A DNA stretch of 64,000 nt from Incurvaria masculella (GCA_946894095.1 OX335659.1:5711501-5775500); one strand, 5' to 3'. Positions 43,547 through 55,206 are shown, numbered from the stretch's first letter. The notes: a model not told the origin generated them from the sequence alone. A program made the numbers and translations.

Positions 43547-43859
43547 CAGGAATACAGTAACCTGTGACGATTTTATGAAAGCTCTTATACCCACTGAACA
43601 TTCAGTGCGTCGAACCACTGATAACATTTATAAACAATATTCAAAAGAAAATAAGGGAAGAAAAACGTTTTGGTGGAAACAGATTTATAGTTTATTGTGT
43701 CCAAAAACAGATCGTCCATTATGTCTGTCCAATGACTTAGAATTCGCGTCCATTTTACAAAGATTAAATAGAAATGCTCGTCCATGCCAACCAGAAAATC
43801 CGTCTTCTTTTAAATCTGTGCTTAGTAAACACAAATTAACAGCGCAGCTACGAAAGTAA
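43497..43859 (+). CDS. Unidentified 120-codon ORF whose start lies in a MITE
   Basis: The first about 14 codons (MISKVRLYGERDF...) are the inverted terminus of the M377 MITE; the same peptide start arises at the M377 copy at 19807. The remaining about 105 codons (CDDFMKALIPTEHS..., KTFWWKQIYSLLCPK..., SKHKLTAQLRK at the end) have balanced codon use and no recognised domain. They may be a genuine terminal exon (an acceptor-like GCCTATCAG lies at 43545-43553) or part of a lost transposase. The copy at 48248-48610 encodes the same protein. No function assigned. Confidence 0.3.
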   Translation: MISKVRLYGERDFLTPIRNTVTCDDFMKALIPTEHSVRRTTDNIYKQYSKENKGRKTFWWKQIYSLLCPKTDRPLCLSNDLEFASILQRLNRNARPCQPENPSSFKSVLSKHKLTAQLRK

Positions 43860-43989
43860 CGATATGTATTTCAATTTCATCAAAGCATTTATCATTTTTA
43901 AGTACACCGGGTCCATTAAGGGGGTATTAGTAGCTGATTTCATTCAGTCCTATAAGGGCGTAAGTAAAACATCATTAACATTTTATTTA

Positions 43990-44278
43990 AAAACCGGCCA
44001 AGTGCGAGTCGCCCACGAAGGGTTCCGTACCATCGTACAAGATTTAACACAAAAAAGTCACGTTTTTTGTATGGGACCCCCCTTTAATTTTTATATTTTT
44101 TTATATTACCTATATGTTGTTATAGCGGCAAAATAAATACACACTCTGAGAAAATTTCAGCTGCCTACCTATTACGGTTCATGAGATACAGCCCTGTAAC
44201 AGACGGACGGACGGACGGACAGCGGAGGCTTAGTAATAAGGTTCCGTTTTCACCCTTTGGGTACGGAACCCTAAAAAT
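43990..44278 (-). repeat. AGGGTTCCGTACC repeat, copy e
   Basis: Inverse orientation: AACCGGCCAAGTGCGAGTCG, CCTATATGTTGTTATAGCGG, ATGAGATACAGCCCTGTAAC, an ACGG array and GGTACGGAACCCTAAAAAT. The 90-codon frame at 43864-44136 reads into it and is not a gene. Confidence 0.85.
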
Positions 44279-47200
44279 AATGAGAGCCTGATATAAATAT
44301 AATTATATGATTAAAATACACATAAACAATCAATGTATCATTCATCTTTTTGTAATGAAAAATTTTTTGTATTTATATTTAAAAATAATAAAATGTACTT
44401 TCACTTACGCCCTTGTAGAAATGAATGTAATCCAGTGCTAACACGCCCTGAATAATAATTTAGCATTGATGCTAATTTATAAACGTTCATATGGATGTGA
44501 TTTATTTACGCGATTCCAAGACGAAATGTAAATTGTATGGGGCTTAGATGGTGAGACATGATTTTTAAATCGGCGCCTATCACATAAAGTTTATCAGTTA
44601 CATTTGATGCCTTCTCATACGAATTTAGGATGCCATAAGGTTCGATGCAAACGATACTGAATGGAATGTTAAACATATCGTTTGACTATAACTAAATTCC
44701 GACTCTACTCAATATTATGTACTTGGAAAATCTAACTTTTCTAAGCGAAATCAAGCGAAGTGAAATGCAACGTTTAATTGGAATCACGAATAAACCTCAC
44801 CATTATACATTTGTCATATCCCAAAACAAACGTTTAAATTACTGTAGTCTAGATATGTTTTGCAAGGCGTAAGCTGATCCATTTATTCTTCAAGATTACA
44901 TTAAGTACCTTTCGGAGAATTTCGCTCGTGCTCGTTCATTGGCGTATTATAAGTTTTTCATGGAAAAGGCATTACAGTTTTTCTGTTCATGTAATATTAA
45001 CAGGAACGTCATTTTATTTTCACTGATCATAGTATTTTTTTAAATTGAACGGGTCTTGATAGCTGTGTCGAGCCGGACGAATACATCCTAATTGTCCTAG
45101 CTAAATTTGGCTAATATCCCTTGAAACAGATAATGCCTGCTCAGGTACCACAAGATAAATTCTGACGCTCTAAATTCTGATAGTGTTCAATCGCTAGGTG
45201 GAAATGCACCTTAAGAAATGCATGATTTGGTTAAAAAAAATAACCGCATGTGGATATATTTTTTACATTATAGTAACTTCTCTCCAGCAAATTCTCTCAT
45301 AGATTGCATATAATATACATATATACAAGACATTGTTGCAATCTTGTCCCAATAACCAGTTTTTTATAGGTTTTTGATCATTGTACGGGAAATTTTAATA
45401 AACTATACTATATACATAGGTTGTTTATTACAATATAGTGATATCGTTACTATGGATTATGTTTGACTGAATATTATTTATTTAAGACTATTGTTAAAAT
45501 AATTATTTTATGTAGATATGTTTTGTTAATTTGTACATACATAATTACTTACTCATTCAATATTTTTGGCCTAATGTAGAATAAAGTTTTGTGGGCCGAT
45601 ATCCTTTGGTAAGGCCGTGTAAATATGTTTCAAGAACTACAAAAATAAACATTAACTGCAGGTTTTAATTGCTTATCAAAATTCTCCATATATGTTCCGC
45701 CATTTTTTACGCAAACATTTTTATAGATACATTTAGACTAAAAATCAATATTAAAGAATAATAAAGAGCACGGTTGACTTCAACTTTAATCTTAAAAAGA
45801 ATACAAAAATCTCCTTGTTAATTATTGTGCCTACAAATCTCATTTAATTATTGGAAATAAAAATGTGTGGTTGGTCCGTTAGTTGTTTATTTATGTTTAT
45901 ATATCATTTGCATTATCAAGTTTATTCAAACGCGGCTTAGTCATTTGATGTTATTTTTACAAAATATTAACGAAACTGTGAGTGAAAATGTCTACCTGTA
46001 TATTCCTATCATTGCCTCACGGTAGTATCGAAAAACAAGTTTATTTAGCATTTTTCATCCAAATGAGCATGGAACACTTTATAGCTTTTCTTCTTAACTT
46101 AAGAATAAAATTGTTCTCCACAGAAAATATTTCGCACATACTTTATCAAACAATTCACTTTTCATGGCATCCTTACAACATTCTAAAAGTATCAACATTG
46201 TTTTGTGAGATTTTTTCTATGTTAAACATAAATATTATATTTATACATTTACGTCAGCAACTGTACTATATACCTATACCATGTTCGTACATGTCATCTT
46301 ATATTTCAGAGTACCTTTGGGGGTTTTCTATATACACGCAGATACATATTTCTTACTGGGTGAAATAGCCGACATTTTTTAAAAATAATTTTGATATAAT
46401 TTGTCTTCACAACAGATCAGCTATCATAGTAAACTTGATGAAGAATTAAAAATAATGATCAAAGTAACATTTGATATGTATACTTTTCTTATGTCGACAT
46501 GGTTGACTAATGTTGGTAATTAGAATAATATAGGATATAAGAGATTTCTTATTAGAATAGTCCGATAACGAATTTAAACTATTTTAACTGAATTTAAGTA
46601 GATCCTAGATTTTAATGTATTCTCCGCATTACTATCAAAAATGGCCCTTTCTAGAAATGGTTGTCTTTTATGGTGTGTTACAATTCCAAAAAAATGAGTA
46701 ACAAAATTTAACTTTCTCGAGGAAGATTTTTAATTGATAGCGTTATGGCTTAGTTCGAAGCAGTTAAAATGCTAATATTACATTAGTGAACAGTTTTTTC
46801 TAAATTTAATGTAAGTTAAAACAATTGTGATCTTTGTGAGTAATGGATTCCAGTGTTATTTACATGTCATCATTTCTTGTCAAATAAAGAAAAACGTCCA
46901 AATGAACTTGTCTCATATTTATTGATTCAGTGTGTAACAAAGGGGGAACTGTTGGTACGACTATAGTACGCATATTCTTTACCATCTGGCCGATTGCGTC
47001 CAGTTGTCCATACACTTTTCTATAAAAGTTTGAACACGGAATATAAGGGTCAAATATTTACCGTAATAGTTTCAAATATTTACCGTTATAGGTTTGAAAT
47101 ATAGCTAGACCACCAATGCATCGTTCATCTTTTGGAAATTCCATCAAAGGTAGTAGTTATTTTTAAAAGTATTAAACAATGTGGTTTCAACGAATTTCAC

Positions 47201-47307
47201 TGAATATCAACGCCAACACGAATTAACGTTGTACTGTAATGCCCCATAAGGAACATTTACTTGTGCAGTCACTATAAGTCCCGCCCGTCAGTAATAGCCC
47301 GCTGCCA
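44279..47307. other. Unique part of the duplicated unit (copy 1)
   Basis: AT-rich, not repeated elsewhere except in the tandem copy. It holds one long frame (45988-46368). No RNA gene or promoter recognised. Confidence 0.4.
45988..46368 (+). CDS. Unidentified 126-codon ORF (copy 1)
   Basis: ATG at 45988 (context GTGAAAATGTCT), stop TAG. The predicted protein is rich in Ile, Phe, Tyr and His with several hydrophobic stretches and no recognised motif. In such AT-rich DNA a frame of this length can occur by chance. The tandem copy (50739-51119) differs at the end by a synonymous GTG/GTT change. No function assigned. Confidence 0.2.
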   Translation: MSTCIFLSLPHGSIEKQVYLAFFIQMSMEHFIAFLLNLRIKLFSTENISHILYQTIHFSWHPYNILKVSTLFCEIFSMLNINIIFIHLRQQLYYIPIPCSYMSSYISEYLWGFSIYTQIHISYWVK

Positions 47308-47656
47308 TTAAGGATGTTCCGACCCATACGATGTTTTTTTTACACAGAACGCAAAAAGATTCGTCAAAAATATTAAATATAGCCATAGTAGTTGCATCGA
47401 AAACATATTCACAATTTCAGGTTTAATGGTTTCGTTATAATTGCCGATTAGAAGTTTTACACCGTTAGATGGCGCTGTTAAATAAAAATCGTATTTAAAA
47501 AAATTGTTACAAAACCAATAATCCTGAAATTGTGAAATTGTTTACGCTGCAAGTAATATGACTATATTAAACTTTTATTATTAATTCGTGGCTTGAAGTG
47601 CAATACTTTTTGCGTTTTGTGTGCAAACAACTTTATATGAGTCGGAACAGCCTTAA
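47308..47656. mobile_element. TTAA MITE family M350, copy 2
   Basis: TTAAGGATGTTCCGACCCAT ... inverted TTAAGGCTGTTCCGACTCAT; contains the AGATGGCGCTGTTAAATAAA box. Lies near the end of duplication unit 1. Confidence 0.8.
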
Positions 47657-48247
47657 ATAAAAAACAGCTAAATTTCTTTATTTGTTACGCGGCGCATGGC
47701 GTACGCCAAGACCTCACATAAGGGCTGCCTGACGAAGCCCATGGGATTTTGAACTTTCACGAGGGCTGCAAAAACCATACCGGCCGGCCAGGTGTTATTT
47801 TGCCTGTTAGTTGACTTGCTTTATATTTTTCAGCAAAACAAAAACGTGCAGACACAGATATTAATTGTAGAATATTAGTTACTAAATATCAAGCAAATCG
47901 AAATAGTGTTTTTCAAATGATTAGTAAACTACGTTTGTATAGGGGACACTGCTTACGGGCCGTTCTTAAGAATGACCCATAAGCTTTGCTCACCATACAA
48001 ATGTAATTTATTAATATATTTATAATATTATATGTATCAGGCAACAAATATCTGTGTCCGCTCGTTTTTGTTTTTTTTTTTAATCTAAACCGAATCGAAT
48101 GAATCCAATAAGAAAATTCACATATTTTAATTTTGGTGTGGTTTGAACCAGGATATATTTACCGAAAAACAAAAACCATTCGGACACAAATGTTTATTGC
48201 CTTATATTAAATACCAAATATCAAACAAATTGGAAAAGTTGTTTTAG

Positions 48248-48610
48248 ATGATTAGTAAAGTACGTTTGTATGGAGAGCGCGATTTTCTGACGCCTATCAG
48301 GAATACAGTAACCTGTGACGATTTTATGAAAGCTCTTATACCCACTGAACATTCAGTGCGTCGAACCACTGATAACATTTATAAACAATATTCAAAAGAA
48401 AATAAGGGAAGAAAAACGTTTTGGTGGAAACAGATTTATAGTTTATTGTGTCCAAAAACAGATCGTCCATTATGTCTGTCCAATGACTTAGAATTCGCGT
48501 CCATTTTACAAAGATTAAATAGAAATGCTCGTCCATGCCAACCAGAAAATCCGTCTTCTTTTAAATCTGTGCTTAGTAAACACAAATTAACAGCGCAGCT
48601 ACGAAAGTAA
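48248..48610 (+). CDS. Unidentified 120-codon ORF (tandem copy)
   Basis: Same predicted protein as 43497-43859, again starting inside the M377 terminus. See that entry for content and doubts. Confidence 0.3.
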   Translation: MISKVRLYGERDFLTPIRNTVTCDDFMKALIPTEHSVRRTTDNIYKQYSKENKGRKTFWWKQIYSLLCPKTDRPLCLSNDLEFASILQRLNRNARPCQPENPSSFKSVLSKHKLTAQLRK

Positions 48611-48740
48611 CGATATGTATTTCAATTTCATCAAAGCATTTATCATTTTTAAGTACACCGGGTCCATTAAGGGGGTATTAGTAGCTGATTTCATTCAGTC
48701 CTATAAGGGCGTAAGTAAAACATCATTAACATTTTATTTA

Positions 48741-49029
48741 AAAACCGGCCAAGTGCGAGTCGCCCACGAAGGGTTCCGTACCATCGTACAAGATTTAACA
48801 CAAAAAAGTCACGTTTTTTGTATGGGACCCCCCTTTAATTTTTATATTTTTTTATATTACCTATATGTTGTTATAGCGGCAAAATAAATACACACTCTGA
48901 GAAAATTTCAGCTGCCTACCTATTACGGTTCATGAGATACAGCCCTGTAACAGACGGACGGACGGACGGACAGCGGAGGCTTAGTAATAAGGTTCCGTTT
49001 TCACCCTTTGGGTACGGAACCCTAAAAAT
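48741..49029 (-). repeat. AGGGTTCCGTACC repeat, copy f
   Basis: Tandem-duplicate of copy e, with no difference seen by eye. Confidence 0.85.
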
Positions 49030-50738
49030 AATGAGAGCCTGATATAAATATAATTATATGATTAAAATACACATAAACAATCAATGTATCATTCATCTTT
49101 TTGTAATGAAAAATTTTTTGTATTTATATTTAAAAATAATAAAATGTACTTTCACTTACGCCCTTGTAGAAATGAATGTAATCCAGTGCTAACACGCCCT
49201 GAATAATAATTTAGCATTGATGCTAATTTATAAACGTTCATATGGATGTGATTTATTTACGCGATTCCAAGACGAAATGTAAATTGTATGGGGCTTAGAT
49301 GGTGAGACATGATTTTTAAATCGGCGCCTATCACATAAAGTTTATCAGTTACATTTGATGCCTTCTCATACGAATTTAGGATGCCATAAGGTTCGATGCA
49401 AACGATACTGAATGGAATGTTAAACATATCGTTTGACTATAACTAAATTCCGACTCTACTCAATATTATGTACTTGGAAAATCTAACTTTTCTAAGCGAA
49501 ATCAAGCGAAGTGAAATGCAACGTTTAATTGGAATCACGAATAAACCTCACCATTATACATTTGTCATATCCCAAAACAAACGTTTAAATTACTGTAGTC
49601 TAGATATGTTTTGCAAGGCGTAAGCTGATCCATTTATTCTTCAAGATTACATTAAGTACCTTTCGGAGAATTTCGCTCGTGCTCGTTCATTGGCGTATTA
49701 TAAGTTTTTCATGGAAAAGGCATTACAGTTTTTCTGTTCATGTAATATTAACAGGAACGTCATTTTATTTTCACTGATCATAGTATTTTTTTAAATTGAA
49801 CGGGTCTTGATAGCTGTGTCGAGCCGGACGAATACATCCTAATTGTCCTAGCTAAATTTGGCTAATATCCCTTGAAACAGATAATGCCTGCTCAGGTACC
49901 ACAAGATAAATTCTGACGCTCTAAATTCTGATAGTGTTCAATCGCTAGGTGGAAATGCACCTTAAGAAATGCATGATTTGGGTAAAAAAAATAACCGCAT
50001 GTGGATATATTTTTTACATTATAGTAACTTCTCTCCAGCAAATTCTCTCATAGATTGCATATAATATACATATATACAAGACATTGTTGCAATCTTGTCC
50101 CAATAACCAGTTTTTTATAGGTTTTTGATCATTGTACGGGAAATTTTAATAAACTATACTATATACATAGGTTGTTTATTACAATATAGTGATATCGTTA
50201 CTATGGATTATGTTTGACTGAATATTATTTATTTAAGACTATTGTTAAAATAATTATTTTATGTAGATATGTTTTGTTAATTTGTACATACATAATTACT
50301 TACTCATTCAATATTTTTGGCCTAATGTAGAATAAAGTTTTGTGGGCCGATATCCTTTGGTAAGGCCGTGTAAATATGTTTCAAGAACTACAAAAATAAA
50401 CATTAACTGCAGGTTTTAATTGCTTATCAAAATTCTCCATATATGTTCCGCCATTTTTTACGCAAACATTTTTATAGATACATTTAGACTAAAAATTAAT
50501 ATTAAAGAATAATAAAGAGCACGGTTGACTTCAACTTTAATCTTAAAAAGAATACAAAAATCTCCTTGTTAATTATTGTGCCTACAAATCTCATTTAATT
50601 ATTGGAAATAAAAATGTGTGGTTGGTCCGTTAGTTGTTTATTTATGTTTATATATCATTTGCATTATCAAGTTTATTCAAACGCGGCTTAGTCATTTGAT
50701 GTTATTTTTACAAAATATTAACGAAACTGTGAGTGAAA

Positions 50739-51119
50739 ATGTCTACCTGTATATTCCTATCATTGCCTCACGGTAGTATCGAAAAACAAGTTTATTTAGC
50801 ATTTTTCATCCAAATGAGCATGGAACACTTTATAGCTTTTCTTCTTAACTTAAGAATAAAATTGTTCTCCACAGAAAATATTTCGCACATACTTTATCAA
50901 ACAATTCACTTTTCATGGCATCCTTACAACATTCTAAAAGTATCAACATTGTTTTGTGAGATTTTTTCTATGTTAAACATAAATATTATATTTATACATT
51001 TACGTCAGCAACTGTACTATATACCTATACCATGTTCGTACATGTCATCTTATATTTCAGAGTACCTTTGGGGGTTTTCTATATACACGCAGATACATAT
51101 TTCTTACTGGGTTAAATAG
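50739..51119 (+). CDS. Unidentified 126-codon ORF (tandem copy)
   Basis: Duplicate of 45988-46368; the penultimate valine codon is GTT instead of GTG. No function assigned. Confidence 0.2.
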   Translation: MSTCIFLSLPHGSIEKQVYLAFFIQMSMEHFIAFLLNLRIKLFSTENISHILYQTIHFSWHPYNILKVSTLFCEIFSMLNINIIFIHLRQQLYYIPIPCSYMSSYISEYLWGFSIYTQIHISYWVK

Positions 51120-52058
51120 CCGACATTTTTTAAAAATAATTTTGATATAATTTGTCTTCACAACAGATCAGCTATCATAGTAAACTTGATGAAGAATTAA
51201 AAATAATGATCAAAGTAACATTTGATATGTATACTTTTCTTATGTCGACATGGTTGACTAATGTTGGTAATTAGAATAATATAGGATATAAGAGATTTCT
51301 TATTAGAATAGTCCGATAACGAATTTAAACTATTTTAACTGAATTTAAGTAGATCCTAGATTTTAATGTATTCTCCGCATTACTATCAAAAATGGCCCTT
51401 TCTAGAAATGGTTGTCTTTTATGGTGTGTTACAATTCCAAAAAAATGAGTAACAAAATTTAACTTTCTCGAGGAAGATTTTTAATTGATAGCGTTATGGC
51501 TTAGTTCGAAGCAGTTAAAATGCTAATATTACATTAGTGAACAGTTTTTTCTAAATTTAATGTAAGTTAAAACAATTGTGATCTTTGTGAGTAATGGATT
51601 CCAGTGTTATTTACATGTCATCATTTCTTGTCAAATAAAGAAAAACGTCCAAATGAACTTGTCTCATATTTATTGATTCAGTGTGTAACAAAGGGGGAAC
51701 TGTTGGTACGACTATAGTACGCATATTCTTTACCATCTGGCCGATTGCGTCCAGTTGTCCATACACTTTTCTATAAAAGTTTGAACACGGAATATAAGGG
51801 TCAAATATTTACCGTAATAGTTTCAAATATTTACCGTTATAGGTTTGAAATATAGCTAGACCACCAATGCATCGTTCATCTTTTGGAAATTCCATCAAAG
51901 GTAGTAGTTATTTTTAAAAGTATTAAACAATGTGGTTTCAACGAATTTCACTGAATATCAACGCCAACACGAATTAACGTTGTACTGTAATGCCCCATAA
52001 GGAACATTTACTTGTGCAGTCACTATAAGTCCCGCCCGTCAGTAATAGCCCGCTGCCA

Positions 52059-52407
52059 TTAAGGATGTTCCGACCCATACGATGTTTTTTTTACACAGAA
52101 CGCAAAAAGATTCGTCAAAAATATTAAATATAGCCATAGTAGTTGCATCGAAAACATATTCACAATTTCAGGTTTAATGGTTTCGTTATAATTGCCGATT
52201 AGAAGTTTTACACCGTTAGATGGCGCTGTTAAATAAAAATCGTATTTAAAAAAATTGTTACAAAACCAATAATCCTGAAATTGTGAAATTGTTTACGCTG
52301 CAAGTAATATGACTATATTAAACTTTTATTATTAATTCGTGGCTTGAAGTGCAATACTTTTTGCGTTTTGTGTGCAAACAACTTTATATGAGTCGGAACA
52401 GCCTTAA
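52059..52407. mobile_element. TTAA MITE family M350, copy 3
   Basis: Tandem-duplicate of 47308-47656. Its inverted counterpart in the right arm is 54859-55206. Confidence 0.8.
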
Positions 52408-52545
52408 ATAAAAAACAGCTAAATTTCTTTATTTGTTACGCGGCGCATGGCGTACGCCAAGACCTCACATAAGGGCTGCCTGACGAAGCCCATGGGATTT
52501 TGAACTTTCACGAGGGCTGCAAAAACCATACCGGCCGGCCAGGTG

Positions 52546-52998
52546 CTTCTATACATCGTGTTTGAAGGACCCGAAGTAGTACTTGGGGAGAAATATCTCT
52601 GCAAGAAGTCCATTTCATATTTTACCGACCCTATAGATGAATTATCTAAAAGTTCGGTTGGTTATTTTTTAGGAATGTCGAAGGGTGTATTCTCTGCTTG
52701 TTCCACGTTGAGCGTTGGCAGCAATGGGACAGATGGACAGCGGTATGCAGCTCCGACGAGCATTCTCTACTGTAAATACGATAAAACACAGATTTTGCAT
52801 CTCTTCGGAGTTGGGTTCGTACCCAACAGTTATTTAAGTAAACATGTATCCCAGAATCCATTTCAAAAACGAGACGGGCTACTGTTCGGAAAAAAGTGCC
52901 TCATGAAAGTCTATATAAAAAAAATGGAATCCCGGAACACACTAATGCAATTTGGAAAATTGCTTTCCCCATACAAACGTAGTTTGGAAGTTATTTGA
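52546..52998 (+). CDS. Unidentified ORF in palindrome left arm
   Basis: Open from within tandem unit 2 to 52998 (about 150 codons, no ATG at the 5' end, first internal Met near codon 67). Segments include IVFEGPEVVLGEKYLCKKS, YFTDPIDELSKSSVGYFLGM and FGVGFVPNSYLS. The right arm keeps the same frame open on the minus strand (54283-54723) with several amino-acid changes. No domain recognised. A real exon or old transposon fragment is possible, but an antisense frame over part of the region is also open. Confidence 0.3.
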   Translation, partial: LLYIVFEGPEVVLGEKYLCKKSISYFTDPIDELSKSSVGYFLGMSKGVFSACSTLSVGSNGTDGQRYAAPTSILYCKYDKTQILHLFGVGFVPNSYLSKHVSQNPFQKRDGLLFGKKCLMKVYIKKMESRNTLMQFGKLLSPYKRSLEVI

Positions 52999-53032
52999 AA
53001 ATCATTAATTCGATTTTCGGTAAACAAATCCA

Positions 53033-53413
53033 CTTAGCTCACGGGCGCAGGGACTCAGCTTGCATGCCAGATGTCATGGGTTCGAATGCCCGCCCCGTTC
53101 ATGCACCACTTACTTTCTCTTTCCGATTTGGATAATTGCATTTGGTCACGAATGCGGGCGGTTCGGAATTCATGTAAATCGTTGACCCTTTCCCCTTCTA
53201 GGTGGTAAAGTTAAGCCTGCTCGAGTTGATACCATCGTATTGAATGAAAATACGGCAATGAAAAAAACGTTTGTGTTTTCCATTCAGTTCATTGAAGGGT
53301 GTTTATTTATTATTTATTGAATAACTTCATTCATTCGAGAACGCAGTGTATCTAGCTATTATGACTGAGGATGTGTTATTAACCATCCATGTGCAGTTAG
53401 ATAAAAAAATCGC
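53033..53413 (+). repeat. SINE, tRNA-headed type, in left arm
   Basis: A-box-like TAGCTCACGGGCG and an exact B box GGGTTCGAATGCC at 53078-53090, then body (TAGGTGGTAAAGTTAAGCCT, ACCATCGTATTGAATGAA) and tail (TTATTAACCATCCATGTGCA, A-rich). It contains a diverged 3' block with TTTATTTATTATTTATTG. Confidence 0.8.
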
Positions 53414-53508
53414 ATTTTTCAAATAAGCCAAACATATTAGTCAAACGTTAATTTAGGTTAACACTTTATTTTTCATTTTCAATAAGACAAATACGAGCAC
53501 ACATAGTA

Positions 53509-53755
53509 CAGGGGGACCATTCAGGGCAAGAGTGAGTTCGAATTCGTCACTAAATATCAACTCACTTTTTTAAATAGTCAATGTTTCTACACTTCTTGAA
53601 CATTATTACAGTTAGGTAAAAATCCGGTCTGTCCCGTAAATACGTTGGAAGTATAAATAACGGTTCCGTTATTTAAATAATAATATATTTCCCAGCTATT
53701 TTTAGGTTAACTCACTCCCGAACTCGAACTCACTCTTGCCCTGAATGGTCCCCTG
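53509..53755. mobile_element. MITE family P at the centre of the palindrome
   Basis: Left terminus CAGGGGGACCATTCAGGGCA; right terminus is its inverse minus one base (CTGAATGGTCCCCTG). The interior is not palindromic. Both flanks continue as perfect inverted sequence (ACATAGTA / TACTATGT), so the element is exactly the spacer of the large palindrome. Other members: 55397-55517, 58231-58472 and 60539-60786. Confidence 0.85.
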
Positions 53756-53853
53756 TACTATGTGTGCTCGTATTTGTCTTATTGAAAATGAAAAATAAAG
53801 TGTTAACCTAAATTAACGTTTGACTAATATGTTTGGCTTATTTGAAAAATGCG

Positions 53854-54233
53854 ATTTTTTTTTATCTAACTGCACATGGATGGTTAATAACACATCCTCA
53901 GTCATAATAGCTAGACACACTGCGTTCTCGAATGAATGAAGTGATTCAATAAATAATAAATAAACACCCTTCAATGAACTGAATGGAAAACACAAAGGTT
54001 TTTTCATTGCCGTATTTTCATTCAATACGATGGTATCAACTCGAGCAGGCTTAACTTTACCACCTAGAAGGGGAAAGGGTCAACGATTTACATGGATTCC
54101 GAACCGCCCGCATTCGTGACCAAATGCAATTATCCAAATCGGAAAGAGAAAGTAAGTGGTGCATGAACGGGGCGGGCATTCGAACCCATGACATCTGGCA
54201 TGCAAGCTGAGTCCCTGCGCCCGTGAGCTAAGT
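53854..54233 (-). repeat. SINE, tRNA-headed type, in right arm
   Basis: Inverted duplicate of 53033-53413 with scattered substitutions; the B box is intact (GGCATTCGAACCC on the plus strand). Confidence 0.8.
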
Positions 54234-54282
54234 GGATTTGTTTACCGAAAATCGAATTAATGATTTTCAAATAACTTCCAAA

Positions 54283-54723
54283 CTACGTTTGTATGGGGAA
54301 AGCAATTTTCCAAATTGCATTAGTGTGTTCCGGGATTCCATTTTTTTTTATATAGACTTTCATGAGGCACTTTTTTACGAACAGTAGCCCGTCTCGTTTT
54401 TGAAATGGATTCTGGGATATATGTTTTCTTAAATAACTGTTGGGTACGAACCCAACTCCGAAGAGATGCAAAATCTGTGTTTTATCGTCTTTACAGTAGA
54501 GAATGCTCGTCGGAGCTGCATACCGCTGTCCATCTGTCCCATTGCTGCCAACGCTCAACGTGGAACAAGCAGGGAATACACCCTTCGACATTCCTAAAAA
54601 ATAACCAACCGAACTTTTAGATAATTCATCTATAGGGTCGGTAAAATATGAAATGGACTTCTTGCAGAGATATTTCTCCCCAAGTACAACTTCGGGTCCT
54701 TCAAACACTATGTATAGAAGCAC
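54283..54723 (-). CDS. Unidentified ORF in palindrome right arm
   Basis: Inverted counterpart of 52546-52998, about 146 codons. Differences from the left arm include Ser/Pro, Tyr/Asp, Ser/Arg and Gly/Val changes and a frameshift near the end. No function assigned. Confidence 0.3.
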   Translation of the reverse strand: MLLYIVFEGPEVVLGEKYLCKKSISYFTDPIDELSKSSVGYFLGMSKGVFPACSTLSVGSNGTDGQRYAAPTSILYCKDDKTQILHLFGVGFVPNSYLRKHISQNPFQKRDGLLFVKKCLMKVYIKKNGIPEHTNAIWKIAFPIQT

Positions 54724-54858
54724 CTGGCCGGCCGGTATGGTTTTTGCAGCCCTCGTGAAAGTTCAAAATCCCATGGGCTTCGTCAGGCAGCCCTTATGTG
54801 AGGTCTTGGCGTACGCCATGCGCCGCGTAACAAATAGAGAAATTTAGCTGTTTTTTAT

Positions 54859-55206
54859 TTAAGGCTGTTCCGACTCATATAAAGTTGTTTGCACACAAAA
54901 CGCAAAAAGTATTGCACTTCAAGCCACGAATTAATAATAAAAGTTTAATATAGTCATATTACTTGCAGCGTAAACAATTTCACAATTTCAGGATTATTGG
55001 TTTTGTAACAATTTTTTTAAATACGATTTTTATTTAACAGCGCCATCTAACGGTGTAAAACTTCTAATCGGCAATTATAACGAAACCATTAAACCTGAAA
55101 TTGTGAATATGTTTTCGATGCAACTACTATGGCTATATTTAATATTTTTGACGAATCTTTTTGCGTTCTGTGTAAAAAAAACATCGTATGGGTCGGAACA
55201 TCCTTA
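54859..55206. mobile_element. TTAA MITE family M350, copy 4 (inverted)
   Basis: Right-arm counterpart of 52059-52407, with TTAA at both ends. Confidence 0.8.

Larger units (their letters stand above)
43044..47794 (+). repeat. 4751 bp tandem duplication, copy 1
   Basis: From 43044 (TTATTTTGCCTGTTAGTTGA) to 47794 the sequence is repeated immediately in direct orientation at 47795-52545. By eye only isolated differences occur, for example at about 45236, 45750 and 46366. The left breakpoint is inside an M377 MITE; the right is after GGCCGGCCAGGTG. The unit contains MITEs, one AGGGTTCCGTACC repeat and two unidentified ORFs. Confidence 0.9.
47795..52545 (+). repeat. 4751 bp tandem duplication, copy 2
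   Basis: Direct repeat of 43044-47794. It includes an M377 remnant (47795-47969), M377 copy 3 duplicate (47966-48297), ORF duplicates (48248-48610, 50739-51119), AGGGTTCCGTACC copy f (48741-49029) and M350 (52059-52407). Its last 665 bases also form the outer part of the left palindrome arm. Confidence 0.9.
51881..53508 (+). repeat. Left arm of long palindrome
   Basis: About 1.63 kb whose reverse complement is 53756-55385, with similarity around 97-98% by eye. The outer limit (TTTTGGAAATTCCATCAAAG at 51881) is where the right arm meets a MITE half. It crosses the end of tandem unit 2 (52545) and includes an M350 MITE, an unidentified ORF and a SINE. Confidence 0.9.

Noticed and set aside
43864..44136. 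90-codon frame (and its copy at 48615-48887)
   Set aside because: Its second half is the inverted AGGGTTCCGTACC repeat and the first half has no support.
43044..52545. CRISPR-like or viral concatemer explanation for the long direct repeats
   Set aside because: There are only two 4.75 kb units, with eukaryotic repeats inside and no short spacers or viral genes. A tandem duplication or assembly artefact fits better.
53509..53755. Interpretation as a simple MITE insertion into a pre-existing palindrome
   Set aside because: It would require landing on the exact centre and does not explain why the right terminus carries the left-end variant, or why the standard right half lies beyond the right arm.
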